Part shown: positions 45,244 through 54,519 of the stretch, one piece after another
How positions within the stretch are numbered: the first letter of the stretch is position 1
How the letters are laid out: every line of letters starts with the position of its first letter
Source of the DNA: Paenibacillus gyeongsangnamensis
GTDB lineage: Bacteria; Bacillota; Bacilli; Paenibacillales; NBRC-103111
Direction of reading: 5' to 3'
DNA: 64,000 bases
NCBI RefSeq assembly: GCF_027533625.1
Contig: NZ_JAQAGZ010000001.1
Span: 310,001-374,000, forward strand
Notes under the pieces: model-generated
The model's input: only the letters and a program-made list of their open reading frames with translations
What the model was told of the DNA's origin: nothing
Database searches by the model: none
Translations under genes and position numbers: made by a program

Positions 45244-45273
45244 GCATAAGCCTCCTGCCTTTGTCACACAATA
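45244..45273 (+). promoter_or_regulatory. Possible sigma-G/sigma-F promoter of gpr
   Basis: GCATA (45244-45248), 18-base spacer, CACAATA (45267-45273), compared with the forespore consensus GNATR-N18-CATNNTA; one mismatch at the third -10 base. gpr is a known sigma-F/G gene in Bacillus. Confidence 0.5.
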
Positions 45274-45304
45274 TACCCGCGTATATTCGAAAGGAGACGG
45301 ATGA

Positions 45305-46306
45305 ATGATGGATTTGGATTTAAGCGCTTATTCGGTGCGGACCGATCTGGCCTTGGAGGCGCACGATTTGGCTTCGTCCTCCGGCACCCCGATTCCCGGC
45401 GTACATACCTCCGAGTTCGATCAAGAGGGGATTCGCGTCAGTCTCATCGACATTACCTCCCAAGAAGGCTCCCGTGCGCTGGGGAAGCTGCCGGGTCATT
45501 ATATAACGATCGAGGCGCTGGAGCTCCGAAATAAAGATACCGATTTTCAGGATAAGGTGGCCACGGTATTTGCCCAGCAGTTCGAGAAATTTCTTCAAAA
45601 ACTGAATATTGAGCCGAACGCGAGCGTGCTGATTATCGGTTTGGGCAACTGGAACGTAACCCCGGACGCGCTCGGTCCTCTGGTTGTGGAGAACGTCATG
45701 GTAACGCGTCACTACTTCGAGCTGATGCCGGGGCAAGTAAGCCCGGGTTACCGTCCGGTCAGCTCCGTTGCGCCGGGAGTCCTGGGCACGACCGGGATTG
45801 AAACCGGCGAAATCGTTCAAGGCATCGTGGATAAATCGAAACCGGATTTGGTAATCGCGATCGACGCGCTCGCATCTCGTTCGCTGGAGAGAGTGAATAC
45901 GACGATCCAAATCGCGGATACCGGGATTCATCCGGGGTCCGGCATCGGGAACAAACGAAAAGGGCTGACGCTGGAGACGCTGGGCGTGCCCGTCATCGCG
46001 ATCGGAGTTCCAACGGTTGTGTTTGCTTCGACGATCGTCAACAATGCTTTTGATTTAATGCAAAATCATTTCCGTAAGCAAACGGCGAATACCGGCCAAA
46101 TTCTCGGTCTCTTGGACAACATGCAGGAGCAGGAGCGGCTGCAGCTGGTCAAGGAAGTATTGAACCCGCTGGGCCACGACCTTCTCGTTACGCCCAAGGA
46201 GATCGACCAGTTTATCGAGGACATCGCCAATATTATCGCCAGCGGGCTGAACGCGGCGCTTCATCAAGCGGTGGATTCCGATAATGTCGCTGCTTATACA
46301 CATTAA
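45305..46306 (+). CDS. gpr: GPR endopeptidase, germination protease
   Basis: A 333-residue spore protease that degrades small acid-soluble proteins on germination. The N-terminus LSAYSVRTDLALEAHD contains the autoprocessing region of the zymogen; the core IIGLGNWNVTPDALGPLVVENV and DLVIAIDALASRSLERVNTTIQIADTGI are diagnostic (quoted in parts). ATG 45305 follows AAGGAG by 8 bases; ATG 45308 is also possible. Confidence 0.96.
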   Translation: MMDLDLSAYSVRTDLALEAHDLASSSGTPIPGVHTSEFDQEGIRVSLIDITSQEGSRALGKLPGHYITIEALELRNKDTDFQDKVATVFAQQFEKFLQKLNIEPNASVLIIGLGNWNVTPDALGPLVVENVMVTRHYFELMPGQVSPGYRPVSSVAPGVLGTTGIETGEIVQGIVDKSKPDLVIAIDALASRSLERVNTTIQIADTGIHPGSGIGNKRKGLTLETLGVPVIAIGVPTVVFASTIVNNAFDLMQNHFRKQTANTGQILGLLDNMQEQERLQLVKEVLNPLGHDLLVTPKEIDQFIEDIANIIASGLNAALHQAVDSDNVAAYTH

Positions 46307-46363
46307 TTTGGGTTGTGTTACATTGCATCAGTACTTCTGTCTGTATGCACTATTAGTCGAATG

Positions 46364-46396
46364 CACTGGAAGACCTCGGTCTCCGGTGTATTTTTT
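46364..46396 (+). terminator. Terminator after gpr
   Basis: CACTGGaaGACC pairs with GGTCtcCGGTG (one G-U pair), followed by TATTTTTT. Confidence 0.75.
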
Positions 46397-46641
46397 ATAA
46401 GGGAAGTACAGCAGGCAAGATCATTTGTAAAGGTATCAGCCTCAATCGAGCCGTCACAGTCACCAACGTCACGACACTACCATCATCGCCGTCACCTTAC
46501 TGCCACCATCGCGGTCAGCCTCACGCCTCCCTACTGCGCCATTGTCACGTCAGGTATCTCTATATCCATCGAAGGCCTTATAACCACTATCCCATTGGCT
46601 CATAATGTAACAGTAGATTGCCTATATCGAAAATTTATGAC
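46397..46641. other. Spacer between gpr terminator and decayed transposase
   Basis: This holds a CA-rich, locally repetitive stretch (about 46440-46540, recurrent TCAC/CATC words) and no gene with a ribosome site. It may include the left end of the insertion element, but I could not match it to an inverted copy on the right. Confidence 0.4.
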
Positions 46642-47514
46642 TCAGCTCGCTATGCGTGAGATCAGTCGGTCATAAGTAATCCTTGGAGCATTACAGCATA
46701 GATGGATGGTCTCGTTGAAGTGAGAGTCTCTTCGACAAGTGAGGTTATGGCGGAAGCAAAATTCGTCCAAATAAGCCTGCAAATGTTTTCGCCCCAATCC
46801 ATGAAAGGTGCTGTTGATCCATAGACGCAATTTGGTGAAGAGTGTGTTTAGTAAGCCTGAGCGATTACGATCGTAACGGCCTGCCGCAACGAGAAGATTT
46901 GACTCGGTCAAATCTACATGCTGCCCGGCAAAGACTTCCGTTCCGGAACGAAGAATATGCTTATTTAACAAATTCTTTTTGTGGACGAGCTTCATTTTGA
47001 GCTGTGCGGCTTGTCCATTCGTATCCAAGGAAGCGCCAACGAGCAATGGGTTCTCTTGAGCATGCCTGTAAACGCTGGGGTTATAGGGACGCCCGTAAAC
47101 GGCCGATTGGACCATTACTGTACCGGTCAGGAGGTTCATAGCATCCTTCTCGCTCATGGCATTTCGGATTTTGTGAAGCATGAGCCAGGCCGTCTTGTAG
47201 GTAACGCGGATTACTCGGCTCAGTTCCATTGCGCTTGTGCCGCAATCGGTTCGGGAGAGCATAAAAAATGCCGTGAACCATTTCCTTAACGGAGTACGGC
47301 TTCCTTCCATGATAGTGCCGACTGTGAGAGAGTTCTGATAACCGCAATAATGGCACTCGTAAAGCGGCAGTCGACGGGTCGAAGTCTTGGAAGCGTGTCC
47401 GTGCCCGCAATTCATGCAGGAAAAACCGTTCGGCCACTTGATATGAAACAATTGCTCCGCACAAGCTTGCTCCGAATCGTATTACTGAAAAAATTGCTCC
47501 CAAGTTAATTGCAT
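46642..47514 (-). pseudogene. IS1595-like (ISXO2-type) transposase with nonsense codon
   Basis: The frame reads MQLTWEQFFQ, then a TAA at codon 11 (47484-47482), then YDSEQACAEQLFHIKWPNGF and onward to 290 codons. A CAA-to-TAA change would explain it. The zinc ribbon CMNCGHGHA...CHYCGY and the C-terminal KHLQAYLDEFCFRHN mark the IS1595 group. The usual first acidic residue (VDETYVGG-type) is absent (VMVQSAVYGRP), and I cannot find the other catalytic acids, so the protein may have been inactive before the stop arose. A downstream start might still give a 269-residue product. Confidence 0.75.
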
Positions 47515-47558
47515 CATTTGGCATGAGCTCCCTGTCTATAGATCGGTTATTTTCTTCA

Positions 47559-47587
47559 ATTATACCAAACATATGTTCCTAATTCAA
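47559..47587 (-). promoter_or_regulatory. Promoter of the transposase gene
   Basis: On the minus strand: TTGAAT (47587-47582), 17-base spacer, TATAAT (47564-47559). Confidence 0.6.
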
Positions 47588-47975
47588 ATAAAAAAGGATT
47601 TATATGGATTTTAAAAGCGAGAGCTCGTTTAAAAGTAAAGGTATGTCATACAGATTGTTATCGATGATTTGTTCTGAGTCGTTGGGATAATGGCAGTAAG
47701 CGAACGAAGGGGATAGGCATGCCTCGGTTACGTATATTGGCTGTACAAGCAAGTGAACGAATTGCAAGCAAGCAATGCTCGGTTAAATCATGGTGCAATA
47801 AGTAAGAGCGTGAGAGAGTTAGAGAGTCAGAGAGTCAGAGAATCAGGGAGTCAGAGAGTGTGTGTGAGTGGTTGAGAGAAATAAGCCGGCAAAGTCCTCT
47901 TTCCGGATTGATTCGGGAGTGAAGGAGAAGTTTAAGTAAGTTTGTCTTAATCTATACCTACAGGAGGCTTTAACC
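47588..47975. other. Accessory spacer with short repeats
   Basis: Nearly 390 bases without a supported gene. Two 28-codon frames (from 47604 and 47720) have no family resemblance. The stretch includes the 8-bp tandem repeat listed separately. Confidence 0.4.
47811..47860. repeat. Degenerate 8-bp tandem repeat
   Basis: About five copies of AGAGTCAG with single-base variants (AGAGTTAG-like, AGAATCAG, GGAGTCAG). Not coding and without spacers, so not a CRISPR. Confidence 0.75.
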
Positions 47976-48127
47976 ATGCTTGAAAAAATCGGCGTATTGA
48001 TAGAAACGGTGAGGGTTCCCCGATCAAAGTAGGCAGCGAAATTGAGCAAATGAATTCCAGAAAAAAAGACGAGATCCTAAGGAGCCTCGATACGATTAAA
48101 AAGGATTTGAGCGCAATCGACGAATAA
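47976..48127 (+). pseudogene. Frameshifted 50-codon small gene
   Basis: A strong AGGAGG site precedes ATG 47976. The frame begins MLEKIGVLIE and stops early after a shift. Adding one A in the GAAACGG run at about 48002-48005 restores a 50-residue frame that continues NGEGSPIKVGSEIEQMNSRK and ends KKDLSAIDE at 48127. The restored product is a charged helical peptide that I do not recognise. Either a true one-base deletion or a sequencing error in an A run. Confidence 0.6.
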
Positions 48128-48214
48128 ATAATGAACCCGATAGGCATTCCAACGCGAATCCATCTAATGCCGCTAGAGGGATTCTTCCTAACGGGAGCAA
48201 GGAGGATGTAAGCC

Positions 48215-49234
48215 ATGCACAGAACGATTGAATCTGGGGACCGAGGGAAAGCATCCGTGCGGCGAAGCGTCGGCCAAACGGTTGACCGCCCGCCGGAAGC
48301 CGGAGGGACAAGGAGCCGGAAGACTAAATATAATAGCGTTGTGCCGCGGATGAATTGGGCGGATTTTGCCTGCAGCCTGTACGTCCGGTTTCAGGATGAT
48401 GAGGTCCCGGCCATGGGGGCACAGCTGACTTATTATTTGATTCTCGCATTCTTTCCTTTCCTGATCTTTGTCATTGCCTGCCTGGGCTTCACGAATTTAA
48501 CGGCGGACGATGCCATTGGTTTCTTCGCGCACGTGCTTCCGGACATCTCGAACAAGGCGATACAGGAGGCGTTCAAGCAGATCGAGCTGTCCAGAAGCGG
48601 CTCGCTCCTATCGATCGGGCTGATCGCCGCCCTGTGGTCCGCTTCCAGCGGACTGGACGCCATCGTGAAGGCGCTGAACAAAGCCTATGACAAGGAGGAA
48701 ACGAGGCCGTATTGGAAAGTAAAAGGCATTTCAGTACTGTTTACGATCGTTCTCGCGTTGATGATTCTGATCAGCTTCGTGCTGCTCATCTTCGGACGCA
48801 TGATCGGAGAGGCGCTGTACAAATGGACAAGGCTTCCCGGCAATTTCGACATGATCTGGGGCATCGTCCAGTATGTCATTCCGCTCTGCACCCTGGCCTT
48901 TGCCTTTGCTCTTCTCTACCTGTTTACGCCGAATCAGAGGCTGAAATTCAAGGAAGTGATCCGGGGAGCGGCCTTCGCTACGATCGGCTGGATTGTAACG
49001 TCCATGCTGTTCTCGGTTTATGTGAATCATTTCGGCAGCTATACGAAGACGTACGGCAGCATAGGGGGCATCATCGTGCTCCTGACCTGGCTCTACTTGT
49101 CCAGCATTGTTCTCGTACTGGGCGGGGAAATCAACGCGACGCTTCATTTCGACCGGTTCGGCAAGGTGAAGCGGGAATCCAAGAAATTTGCGCTTTCCTT
49201 GCCATGGGGCGGGAAGAAACAGCATAGCGCCTGA
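48215..49234 (+). CDS. YihY/BrkB family membrane protein
   Basis: A 339-residue protein with a basic N-terminal tail of about 45 residues and six membrane helices. It shows the family motifs VPAMGAQLTYYLILAFFPFL, LWSASSGLDAIVKALNKAYD and YGSIGGIIVLLTWLYLSS. The function is undetermined (once misannotated as RNase BN). ATG 48215 follows AAGGAGG by 9 bases. Inserted between gpr and spoIIP. Confidence 0.9.
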   Translation: MHRTIESGDRGKASVRRSVGQTVDRPPEAGGTRSRKTKYNSVVPRMNWADFACSLYVRFQDDEVPAMGAQLTYYLILAFFPFLIFVIACLGFTNLTADDAIGFFAHVLPDISNKAIQEAFKQIELSRSGSLLSIGLIAALWSASSGLDAIVKALNKAYDKEETRPYWKVKGISVLFTIVLALMILISFVLLIFGRMIGEALYKWTRLPGNFDMIWGIVQYVIPLCTLAFAFALLYLFTPNQRLKFKEVIRGAAFATIGWIVTSMLFSVYVNHFGSYTKTYGSIGGIIVLLTWLYLSSIVLVLGGEINATLHFDRFGKVKRESKKFALSLPWGGKKQHSA

Positions 49235-49248
49235 ATGGGCGTTAATAA

Positions 49249-49302
49249 AAAGCTCTGCACAGCCACGTTCGTTATCCGGACAGGCAGTGCGGAGTTTTTT
49301 TG
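49249..49302 (+). terminator. Terminator after the YihY gene
   Basis: CTCtGCACaGCC pairs with GGCaGTGCgGAG, with a long loop and seven Ts to about 49302. Confidence 0.75.
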
Positions 49303-49434
49303 TTCCAGGCTGAATTCTAGCAAGAGTTTGCGTTTCTCCTGTTCTATCTTCTATCGGAGGCTCATAGAGTTGTTAATAGAGAGGCCGACCGGCAGCTCGC
49401 TGCATGGAAGAAGTTCAAGGAGGAATGGATCCCT

Positions 49435-50673
49435 ATGAAATGGACAACCGTCACATTAAACCTCGGCAAGTATAGAAAAATGAGCCAAGCCCTCGGTACG
49501 TACACCCGCACGATTTCGCTCCTGATGACCGGGTGCGTCGTATTTTTTGCCGCCTTCGGCGTGCTGGGCTACGCCCAAACCCGGATGACGGCGAAGGAGC
49601 CTTCTTCTTCCATGAAAGGGCTCGCCGCATCGGTATCCAGCCGGTTCTTTATGGATATGCTGGGGATGGAGGTTCCGCATTTGCAGACGGACCGCAAATC
49701 GTTCACTTTCTCCCAATCGAATGTGTCCGGGTTCCTATTCTCGCTCTTGACTGATATCAATCCGAGAGATCCGAAGACGCTCATTTCCCGGGAGGTGCCT
49801 GGGCTCGGACATGACGGCTCGGTGCTGCTGAGCAATATCGCCGGCGATTCTCCGGAGGATTACGGTCCGAAGGGAGAGTGGATCAAGCCCGGCGAAGCGG
49901 GGGATCCGGGCTCCATTACGGCCAACCCGGGGTCGCCGAATACGGGGCAGGTACAGGGCCCGTCCTTGCCGTTGCCGGCAGCCCAGCCTCCGAAAACCGC
50001 GGGCAAGAACGTCGCCTTCATCTATCAATCTCATAACCAGGAATCCTATCTTCCCGAGCTTCCCGGCGTCAAGGACCCGGACAAAGCCTACGACGCTAAA
50101 GAAAACGTGACGATGGTCGGATTGAGGCTGGCGCAATCGCTGGAGAAGGAAGGCATCGGCTCGGTGCATTCGGATAAGAACTATCCCGCGATCGAGAAAG
50201 GCTTCAATTATTATTATTCCTATAAATATTCGCTCAAGACGCTTCAGGAAGCATCCGCCGGGCATCCGGATTTGAAATATTATCTCGACATTCACCGCGA
50301 TTCGCAGCGCCGCGATAAGACGACGGCTTCGATCAACGGATTGGATTATGCGCAGATTTATTTCATCATCGGAGGAAAGAATCCGAGTTGGGAGCAAAAC
50401 TATGAATTCGCCAAGCAAATTCACGAGGCGGTAGAGAGCAAATTCCCCGGCATTTCCAAAGGTATTCATGCCAAGAACGCCGAGGGCAACGGCGTATACA
50501 ATCAAAACTTCTCCCCGAATAGCGTCCTGATCGAGATTGGCGGCGTAGATAATTCAATGGAGGAATGCTACCGGACGGCGGATGCTTTGGCAGTCGCGAT
50601 ATCGGAAGTGATCCAGAAGGTGGAAAAGGTGGACGCTCCCGCCGCCGGCAAGGACGGGAAGAAAGCGAATTGA
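49435..50673 (+). CDS. spoIIP: Stage II sporulation protein P
   Basis: A 412-residue amidase/endopeptidase of the SpoIID-M-P complex that thins septal peptidoglycan during forespore engulfment. The N-terminal membrane helix is at about 27-47. The SpoIIP domain contains the zinc-binding FIYQSHNQESYLP and YLDIHRDSQRRDKT and ends with VLIEIGGVDNSMEECYRTADAL. A Pro/Gly-rich linker lies near residues 160-185. ATG 49435 follows AAGGAGGA. A weak sigma-E-like -10 (CATAGAGT, 49363-49370) lies upstream. Confidence 0.95.
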   Translation: MKWTTVTLNLGKYRKMSQALGTYTRTISLLMTGCVVFFAAFGVLGYAQTRMTAKEPSSSMKGLAASVSSRFFMDMLGMEVPHLQTDRKSFTFSQSNVSGFLFSLLTDINPRDPKTLISREVPGLGHDGSVLLSNIAGDSPEDYGPKGEWIKPGEAGDPGSITANPGSPNTGQVQGPSLPLPAAQPPKTAGKNVAFIYQSHNQESYLPELPGVKDPDKAYDAKENVTMVGLRLAQSLEKEGIGSVHSDKNYPAIEKGFNYYYSYKYSLKTLQEASAGHPDLKYYLDIHRDSQRRDKTTASINGLDYAQIYFIIGGKNPSWEQNYEFAKQIHEAVESKFPGISKGIHAKNAEGNGVYNQNFSPNSVLIEIGGVDNSMEECYRTADALAVAISEVIQKVEKVDAPAAGKDGKKAN

Positions 50674-50716
50674 TCGCGCATAAGGCCAGGCGTGGGTTTA
50701 CTCAGGCTGCTCAGGC

Positions 50717-50888
50717 TACTTAGACCTAGGGATGCTGGTGCTTGGGTTACTTAGATCAGGGATATGGGTGATTGGACTACTTAGATCAGGGATGCGGCTG
50801 CTCGGGTTACTTAGACCAGAAATACGGGAGCTCGGGCTATTTAGACCAGGGATACAGGTGCTCGGGATACTAAGGCCAGGGATAAGGG
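50717..50888 (+). repeat. 30-bp degenerate tandem repeat between spoIIP and yqxA
   Basis: Five units begin with TACTTAGA or TATTTAGA at 50717 (31 bp), 50748, 50778, 50808 and 50838 (30 bp each), plus a partial sixth from 50868. The general form is TACTTAGACCAGGGATACGG followed by GTGCTCGGGT. The 30-bp period keeps both strands open: the plus strand reads LGLLRSGI-like decapeptides in frame with yqxA. Confidence 0.9.
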
Positions 50889-50899
50889 GGGGCCTTCGG

Positions 50900-51277
50900 A
50901 TGAAGGGCGCATTAAAAATGGTGGCCGCCGTCATGGCGATGGGCTTCTGCATCTTGTTCGGCGTATCGCTCGCTACCCAGGGGACCGAACGGATCCAGGG
51001 TCCTATGTTCAAGACGCAGGGGGCAGGAGGAGCGGATAAGACGCAGCCGAGGGCCTACTCCACGGCACCCGCCGGTAAGACGCCGCCCACGGAGCCGGCT
51101 AAAGCCCCGGATAAGCCGAAGACGGCGCCCCCGCAGCCGGAGCGGCCCGAACGAGCGGAGACCGTTCGCGATACCGGGGTAAATCGAGTAGGCAATAAGA
51201 CAGGGGATCTGCTGCAGATTGCGGCTTATCATGGAATCCGCTTTTTTGTGGAAATGATTGAGGCCATTATCAGCTGA
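50900..51277 (+). CDS. yqxA: YqxA family protein (DUF3679)
   Basis: A 125-residue small membrane protein that follows spoIIP in Bacillus. The N-terminal helix is MVAAVMAMGFCILFGVSLA, then a Pro/Lys-rich spacer, then a conserved C-terminal amphipathic part (GDLLQIAAYHGIRFFVEMIE). The function is unknown. ATG 50900 has a G-rich site 7 bases upstream. A longer in-frame start at 50732 would add the translated tandem repeat; I consider it less likely because the conserved family start fits ATG 50900. Confidence 0.8.
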   Translation: MKGALKMVAAVMAMGFCILFGVSLATQGTERIQGPMFKTQGAGGADKTQPRAYSTAPAGKTPPTEPAKAPDKPKTAPPQPERPERAETVRDTGVNRVGNKTGDLLQIAAYHGIRFFVEMIEAIIS

Positions 51278-51303
51278 GCGGGACCGCCCTTCCGGGATCA
51301 TCA

Positions 51304-51332
51304 TTGCTGTAAACCCCCTCAACTGCTATAAT
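51304..51332 (+). promoter_or_regulatory. Sigma-A promoter of lepA
   Basis: TTGCTG (51304-51309), 17-base spacer, TATAAT (51327-51332) with an extended TG. Confidence 0.75.
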
Positions 51333-51376
51333 TAGAAGTATTGTAAATTTGCAGGTGAGTGAGGGTTAATCTGACA

Positions 51377-53191
51377 ATGGATATCCAAGCCAGACAAAAG
51401 AAAATAAGAAACTTCTGCATCATCGCCCATATCGACCACGGGAAGTCCACGCTGGCCGACCGTATTCTCGAATTTACGGGTGCGCTCACTTCACGGGAAA
51501 TGCAGGATCAGGTGCTCGACCAAATGGATTTGGAACGGGAGCGGGGCATCACGATCAAGCTGCAGGCCGTAAGATTGAGCTACAAGGCGGATGACGGCGA
51601 AGAATATATATTGAACCTGATCGATACTCCGGGACACGTCGATTTTACGTATGAGGTTTCCCGAAGCCTTGCCGCCTGCGAGGGCGCTTTGCTGGTCGTT
51701 GATGCGGCTCAGGGCATCGAAGCGCAGACGCTGGCCAACGTTTACCTGGCGCTCGACAACAACCTGGAGATTTTGCCGGTAATCAACAAGATCGATTTGC
51801 CGAGCGCCGACCCGGAGCGGGTCAAGCAGGAGATCGAGGACGTCATCGGCCTCGACGCAAGCGATGCAGTGCTGGCCTCCGCCAAGGCCGGGATCGGGAT
51901 CAAGGAAATCCTCGAGCAGGTTGTACAGAAGGTGCCGGCGCCGCAAGGCGAATCGGACAAGCCGCTCAAGGCGCTGATCTTCGATTCCCATTACGATCCT
52001 TACAAAGGAGTTATCGTCTATGTGCGCGTCATCGACGGCTCGATCCGTTCCGGCTCGAAGATCAAGTTCATGGCGACGGACAAAACGTTCGAGGTCATCG
52101 AGGTCGGTGCCTTCAAGCCGCGGATGGGCATTGTCGATTCGCTCGAGGTTGGCGACGTAGGCTTCATCGTCGCGGGCATCAAGAACGTAGGCGATACCCG
52201 CGTGGGGGATACGGTAACGGATGCGAAGAATCCGACGTTGACGCCGCTCCCGGGCTACCGCAAAATCAATCCGATGGTCTTCTGCGGATTGTATCCGATT
52301 GAAACGAGCGACTACAACGATCTGCGCGAAGCGCTCGAGAAGCTCCAACTGAACGATGCTTCACTCAGCTTTGAGCCGGAAACGTCAACAGCGCTTGGCT
52401 TCGGCTTCCGATGCGGCTTCCTCGGACTGCTCCATATGGAGATCATCCAGGAGCGGATCGAACGCGAATTCAACATTCCACTCATTACGACGGCGCCGAG
52501 CGTGGTTTTCCGCGTCACGCAAACGAACGGAACGGTAATGAACATTGAGAACCCGTCGCTATTCCCTGAGCCGGGCAAGATCGACTTCGTCGAGGAGCCT
52601 TTCGTCAAGGCGCAAATCATCGTTCCGAATGATTATGTAGGGACGATCATGGAGCTGTGCCAAACGAAGCGCGGCGAATACATCAATATGGAATACCTGG
52701 ATACGACCCGGGTCACGCTGACCTATGACATCCCGCTGTCGGAGATCGTGTACGACTTCTTCGACCAGCTGAAGTCGGGAACGAAAGGCTATGCGTCGTT
52801 CGACTACGAGCTGTCGGGCTATAAAACGTCCAATCTCGTGAAGATGGACATTCTGTTGAACAATGAGCAGGTGGACGCCCTGTCGTTCATCGTGCATCGG
52901 GACCGCGCGTATAACCGCGGACGCATCATCTGTGAGAAGCTGCGCGAGCTCATTCCGCGCCAAATGTTCGAGGTGCCGATTCAGGCCGCGATCGGACAGA
53001 AGGTTATCGCCCGTGAAACGGTTAAGGCGATGCGGAAGAACGTTCTCGCGAAGTGCTACGGCGGCGATATCTCGCGGAAGCGGAAGCTGCTCGAGAAGCA
53101 GAAGGAAGGCAAGAAGCGGATGAAGCAGGTCGGCAGCGTCGAGGTGCCGCAGGAAGCGTTCATGGCTGTGCTGAAGATCGACGAGAATTAA
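51377..53191 (+). CDS. lepA: Elongation factor 4 (LepA)
   Basis: A 604-residue ribosome-dependent GTPase acting on stalled or assembling ribosomes. G1 is [10 protein letters not shown]3 DTPGH, G4 NKID, and the LepA-specific C-terminal domain ends in [23 protein letters not shown] 51377 ([13 protein letters not shown]) is preferred to GTG 51359, which lies in the ribosome site region. Confidence 0.97.
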   Translation: MDIQARQKKIRNFCIIAHIDHGKSTLADRILEFTGALTSREMQDQVLDQMDLERERGITIKLQAVRLSYKADDGEEYILNLIDTPGHVDFTYEVSRSLAACEGALLVVDAAQGIEAQTLANVYLALDNNLEILPVINKIDLPSADPERVKQEIEDVIGLDASDAVLASAKAGIGIKEILEQVVQKVPAPQGESDKPLKALIFDSHYDPYKGVIVYVRVIDGSIRSGSKIKFMATDKTFEVIEVGAFKPRMGIVDSLEVGDVGFIVAGIKNVGDTRVGDTVTDAKNPTLTPLPGYRKINPMVFCGLYPIETSDYNDLREALEKLQLNDASLSFEPETSTALGFGFRCGFLGLLHMEIIQERIEREFNIPLITTAPSVVFRVTQTNGTVMNIENPSLFPEPGKIDFVEEPFVKAQIIVPNDYVGTIMELCQTKRGEYINMEYLDTTRVTLTYDIPLSEIVYDFFDQLKSGTKGYASFDYELSGYKTSNLVKMDILLNNEQVDALSFIVHRDRAYNRGRIICEKLRELIPRQMFEVPIQAAIGQKVIARETVKAMRKNVLAKCYGGDISRKRKLLEKQKEGKKRMKQVGSVEVPQEAFMAVLKIDEN

Positions 53192-53199
53192 TTGAAGAG

Positions 53200-53236
53200 G
53201 CAGGTGCGGCTTGTTTCGGAGGCTGCGCCTGCTTTT
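53200..53236 (+). terminator. Terminator after lepA
   Basis: GCAGGTGCGGC (53200-53210) pairs with GCTGCGCCTGC (53222-53232) with two G-U pairs, followed by TTTT. A TATAAT (53243-53248) just after may be part of a promoter for hemW. Confidence 0.65.
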
Positions 53237-53269
53237 AACTTTTATAATCCGCAGGAGGTGGAACGGAGC

Positions 53270-54442
53270 ATGAGACAAAGAACGGAAACGCCGGCCGCGG
53301 TGTACATTCATATCCCGTTTTGCACGAACAAGTGCCATTATTGCGATTTTAATTCTTATGTGCTGAAGGGCCAGCCTGTGATGGATTACCTGGATGCGCT
53401 AGAGCGGGAGATGGAACGGACGGCTCGTGAGGTGCCGCCGGGGACCGTCGAAACAATCTTCGTCGGAGGCGGGACGCCGACGGTGCTGCTGCCGGATCAG
53501 ATGGAGAGCTTCCTGAAGCGGGTGAAAACGTATTTTCCTAATGTTGCGGAAGATTACGAATTCACGATGGAGGCGAACCCGGGGACGACCGACCTGGAGA
53601 AGCTGCAAGCGATGAAGGAAGGCGGCGTGAACCGGATCAGCTTCGGCGTACAGTCCTTCGACAACGGGCTGTTGGAGCGGATCGGACGCATTCACAATAC
53701 GGACGATGTATACCGGAGTCTGGAGAATGCTCGAAAGGCGGGGTTCGCCAACATGTCCATCGACCTGATGTTCGGCCTGCCGGAGCAAACGGTCGAGGTG
53801 ATGGGCCGGACACTGGACGAAGCGCTGGCGCTCGGACTCCCGCACTATTCCATATACAGCTTGAAGGTGGAAGAAAATACGCTCTTCCATACGCTGTACC
53901 AGAAGGGCGAGCTGCCGCTGCCGGAAGAGGATGACGAGGTGGAAATGTTCCTTCTCATCATGAACCGTCTGCAGAGTGCGGGCTACGGGCAGTACGAGAT
54001 CAGCAATTTCGCGAAGCCGGGCTTCGGCAGCCGCCACAACGCGATGTACTGGCGCAACCGGAGCTATTACGGCATCGGTGCGGGCGCGCACGGCTACGTG
54101 CACGGCTGGCGGCATGTGAATATTAAGGGCGTGCAGCCCTATATCGATGCGACGAAATCCGGATTCCCCCATCTGGAGCGGCATGAGATTACCGCAGAAG
54201 AAGCGATGGAGGATTTCATGATGGTCGGGCTGCGTATGCGGGAGGGCGTCAAGCAGGCGGATTTCGAGGCGCAATTCGGGCGCGGCTGGGATGCGGTGTT
54301 CGGAAGCGTGCTCTCCAAGCTGACCGGGCAAGGACTGCTGGAGCCCACGGCGGAAGGGTACCGGCTTACCGATCGGGGCGTGCTGCTGGGCAACGAAGTG
54401 TTCGGACAATTTTTAGGAGCGGTCGAGGCAAAAACATATTGA
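53270..54442 (+). CDS. hemW: HemW, radical SAM heme chaperone-like protein
   Basis: A 390-residue radical SAM protein with Cys18, Cys22 and Cys25 (IPFCTNKCHYC) binding 4Fe-4S, and GGGTPTVL for SAM. HemW inserts or carries heme, and it was long annotated as HemN coproporphyrinogen dehydrogenase. The short length and CxxxCxxC spacing without the extra HemN cysteine favour HemW. ATG 53270 follows AGGAGGT by 10 bases; the frame from 53192 overlaps the terminator. Confidence 0.92.
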   Translation: MRQRTETPAAVYIHIPFCTNKCHYCDFNSYVLKGQPVMDYLDALEREMERTAREVPPGTVETIFVGGGTPTVLLPDQMESFLKRVKTYFPNVAEDYEFTMEANPGTTDLEKLQAMKEGGVNRISFGVQSFDNGLLERIGRIHNTDDVYRSLENARKAGFANMSIDLMFGLPEQTVEVMGRTLDEALALGLPHYSIYSLKVEENTLFHTLYQKGELPLPEEDDEVEMFLLIMNRLQSAGYGQYEISNFAKPGFGSRHNAMYWRNRSYYGIGAGAHGYVHGWRHVNIKGVQPYIDATKSGFPHLERHEITAEEAMEDFMMVGLRMREGVKQADFEAQFGRGWDAVFGSVLSKLTGQGLLEPTAEGYRLTDRGVLLGNEVFGQFLGAVEAKTY

Positions 54443-54519
54443 TCAATTTATACGTTTTGTTGTATATTTATTCATATGTTTTCTTCCAAGAATTTTACGT
54501 CCGATAGGTGGGATTGGCT

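Noticed and set aside
47604..47806. Two 28-codon frames in the accessory spacer
   Set aside because: Weak or absent ribosome sites and no resemblance to known peptides.
50717..50888. CRISPR array
   Set aside because: Units are contiguous 30-bp tandem copies with no unique spacers and no cas genes nearby.
50732..50899. Longer yqxA start including the repeat
   Set aside because: The conserved family start and G-rich site fit ATG 50900; kept only as an alternative in the findings.
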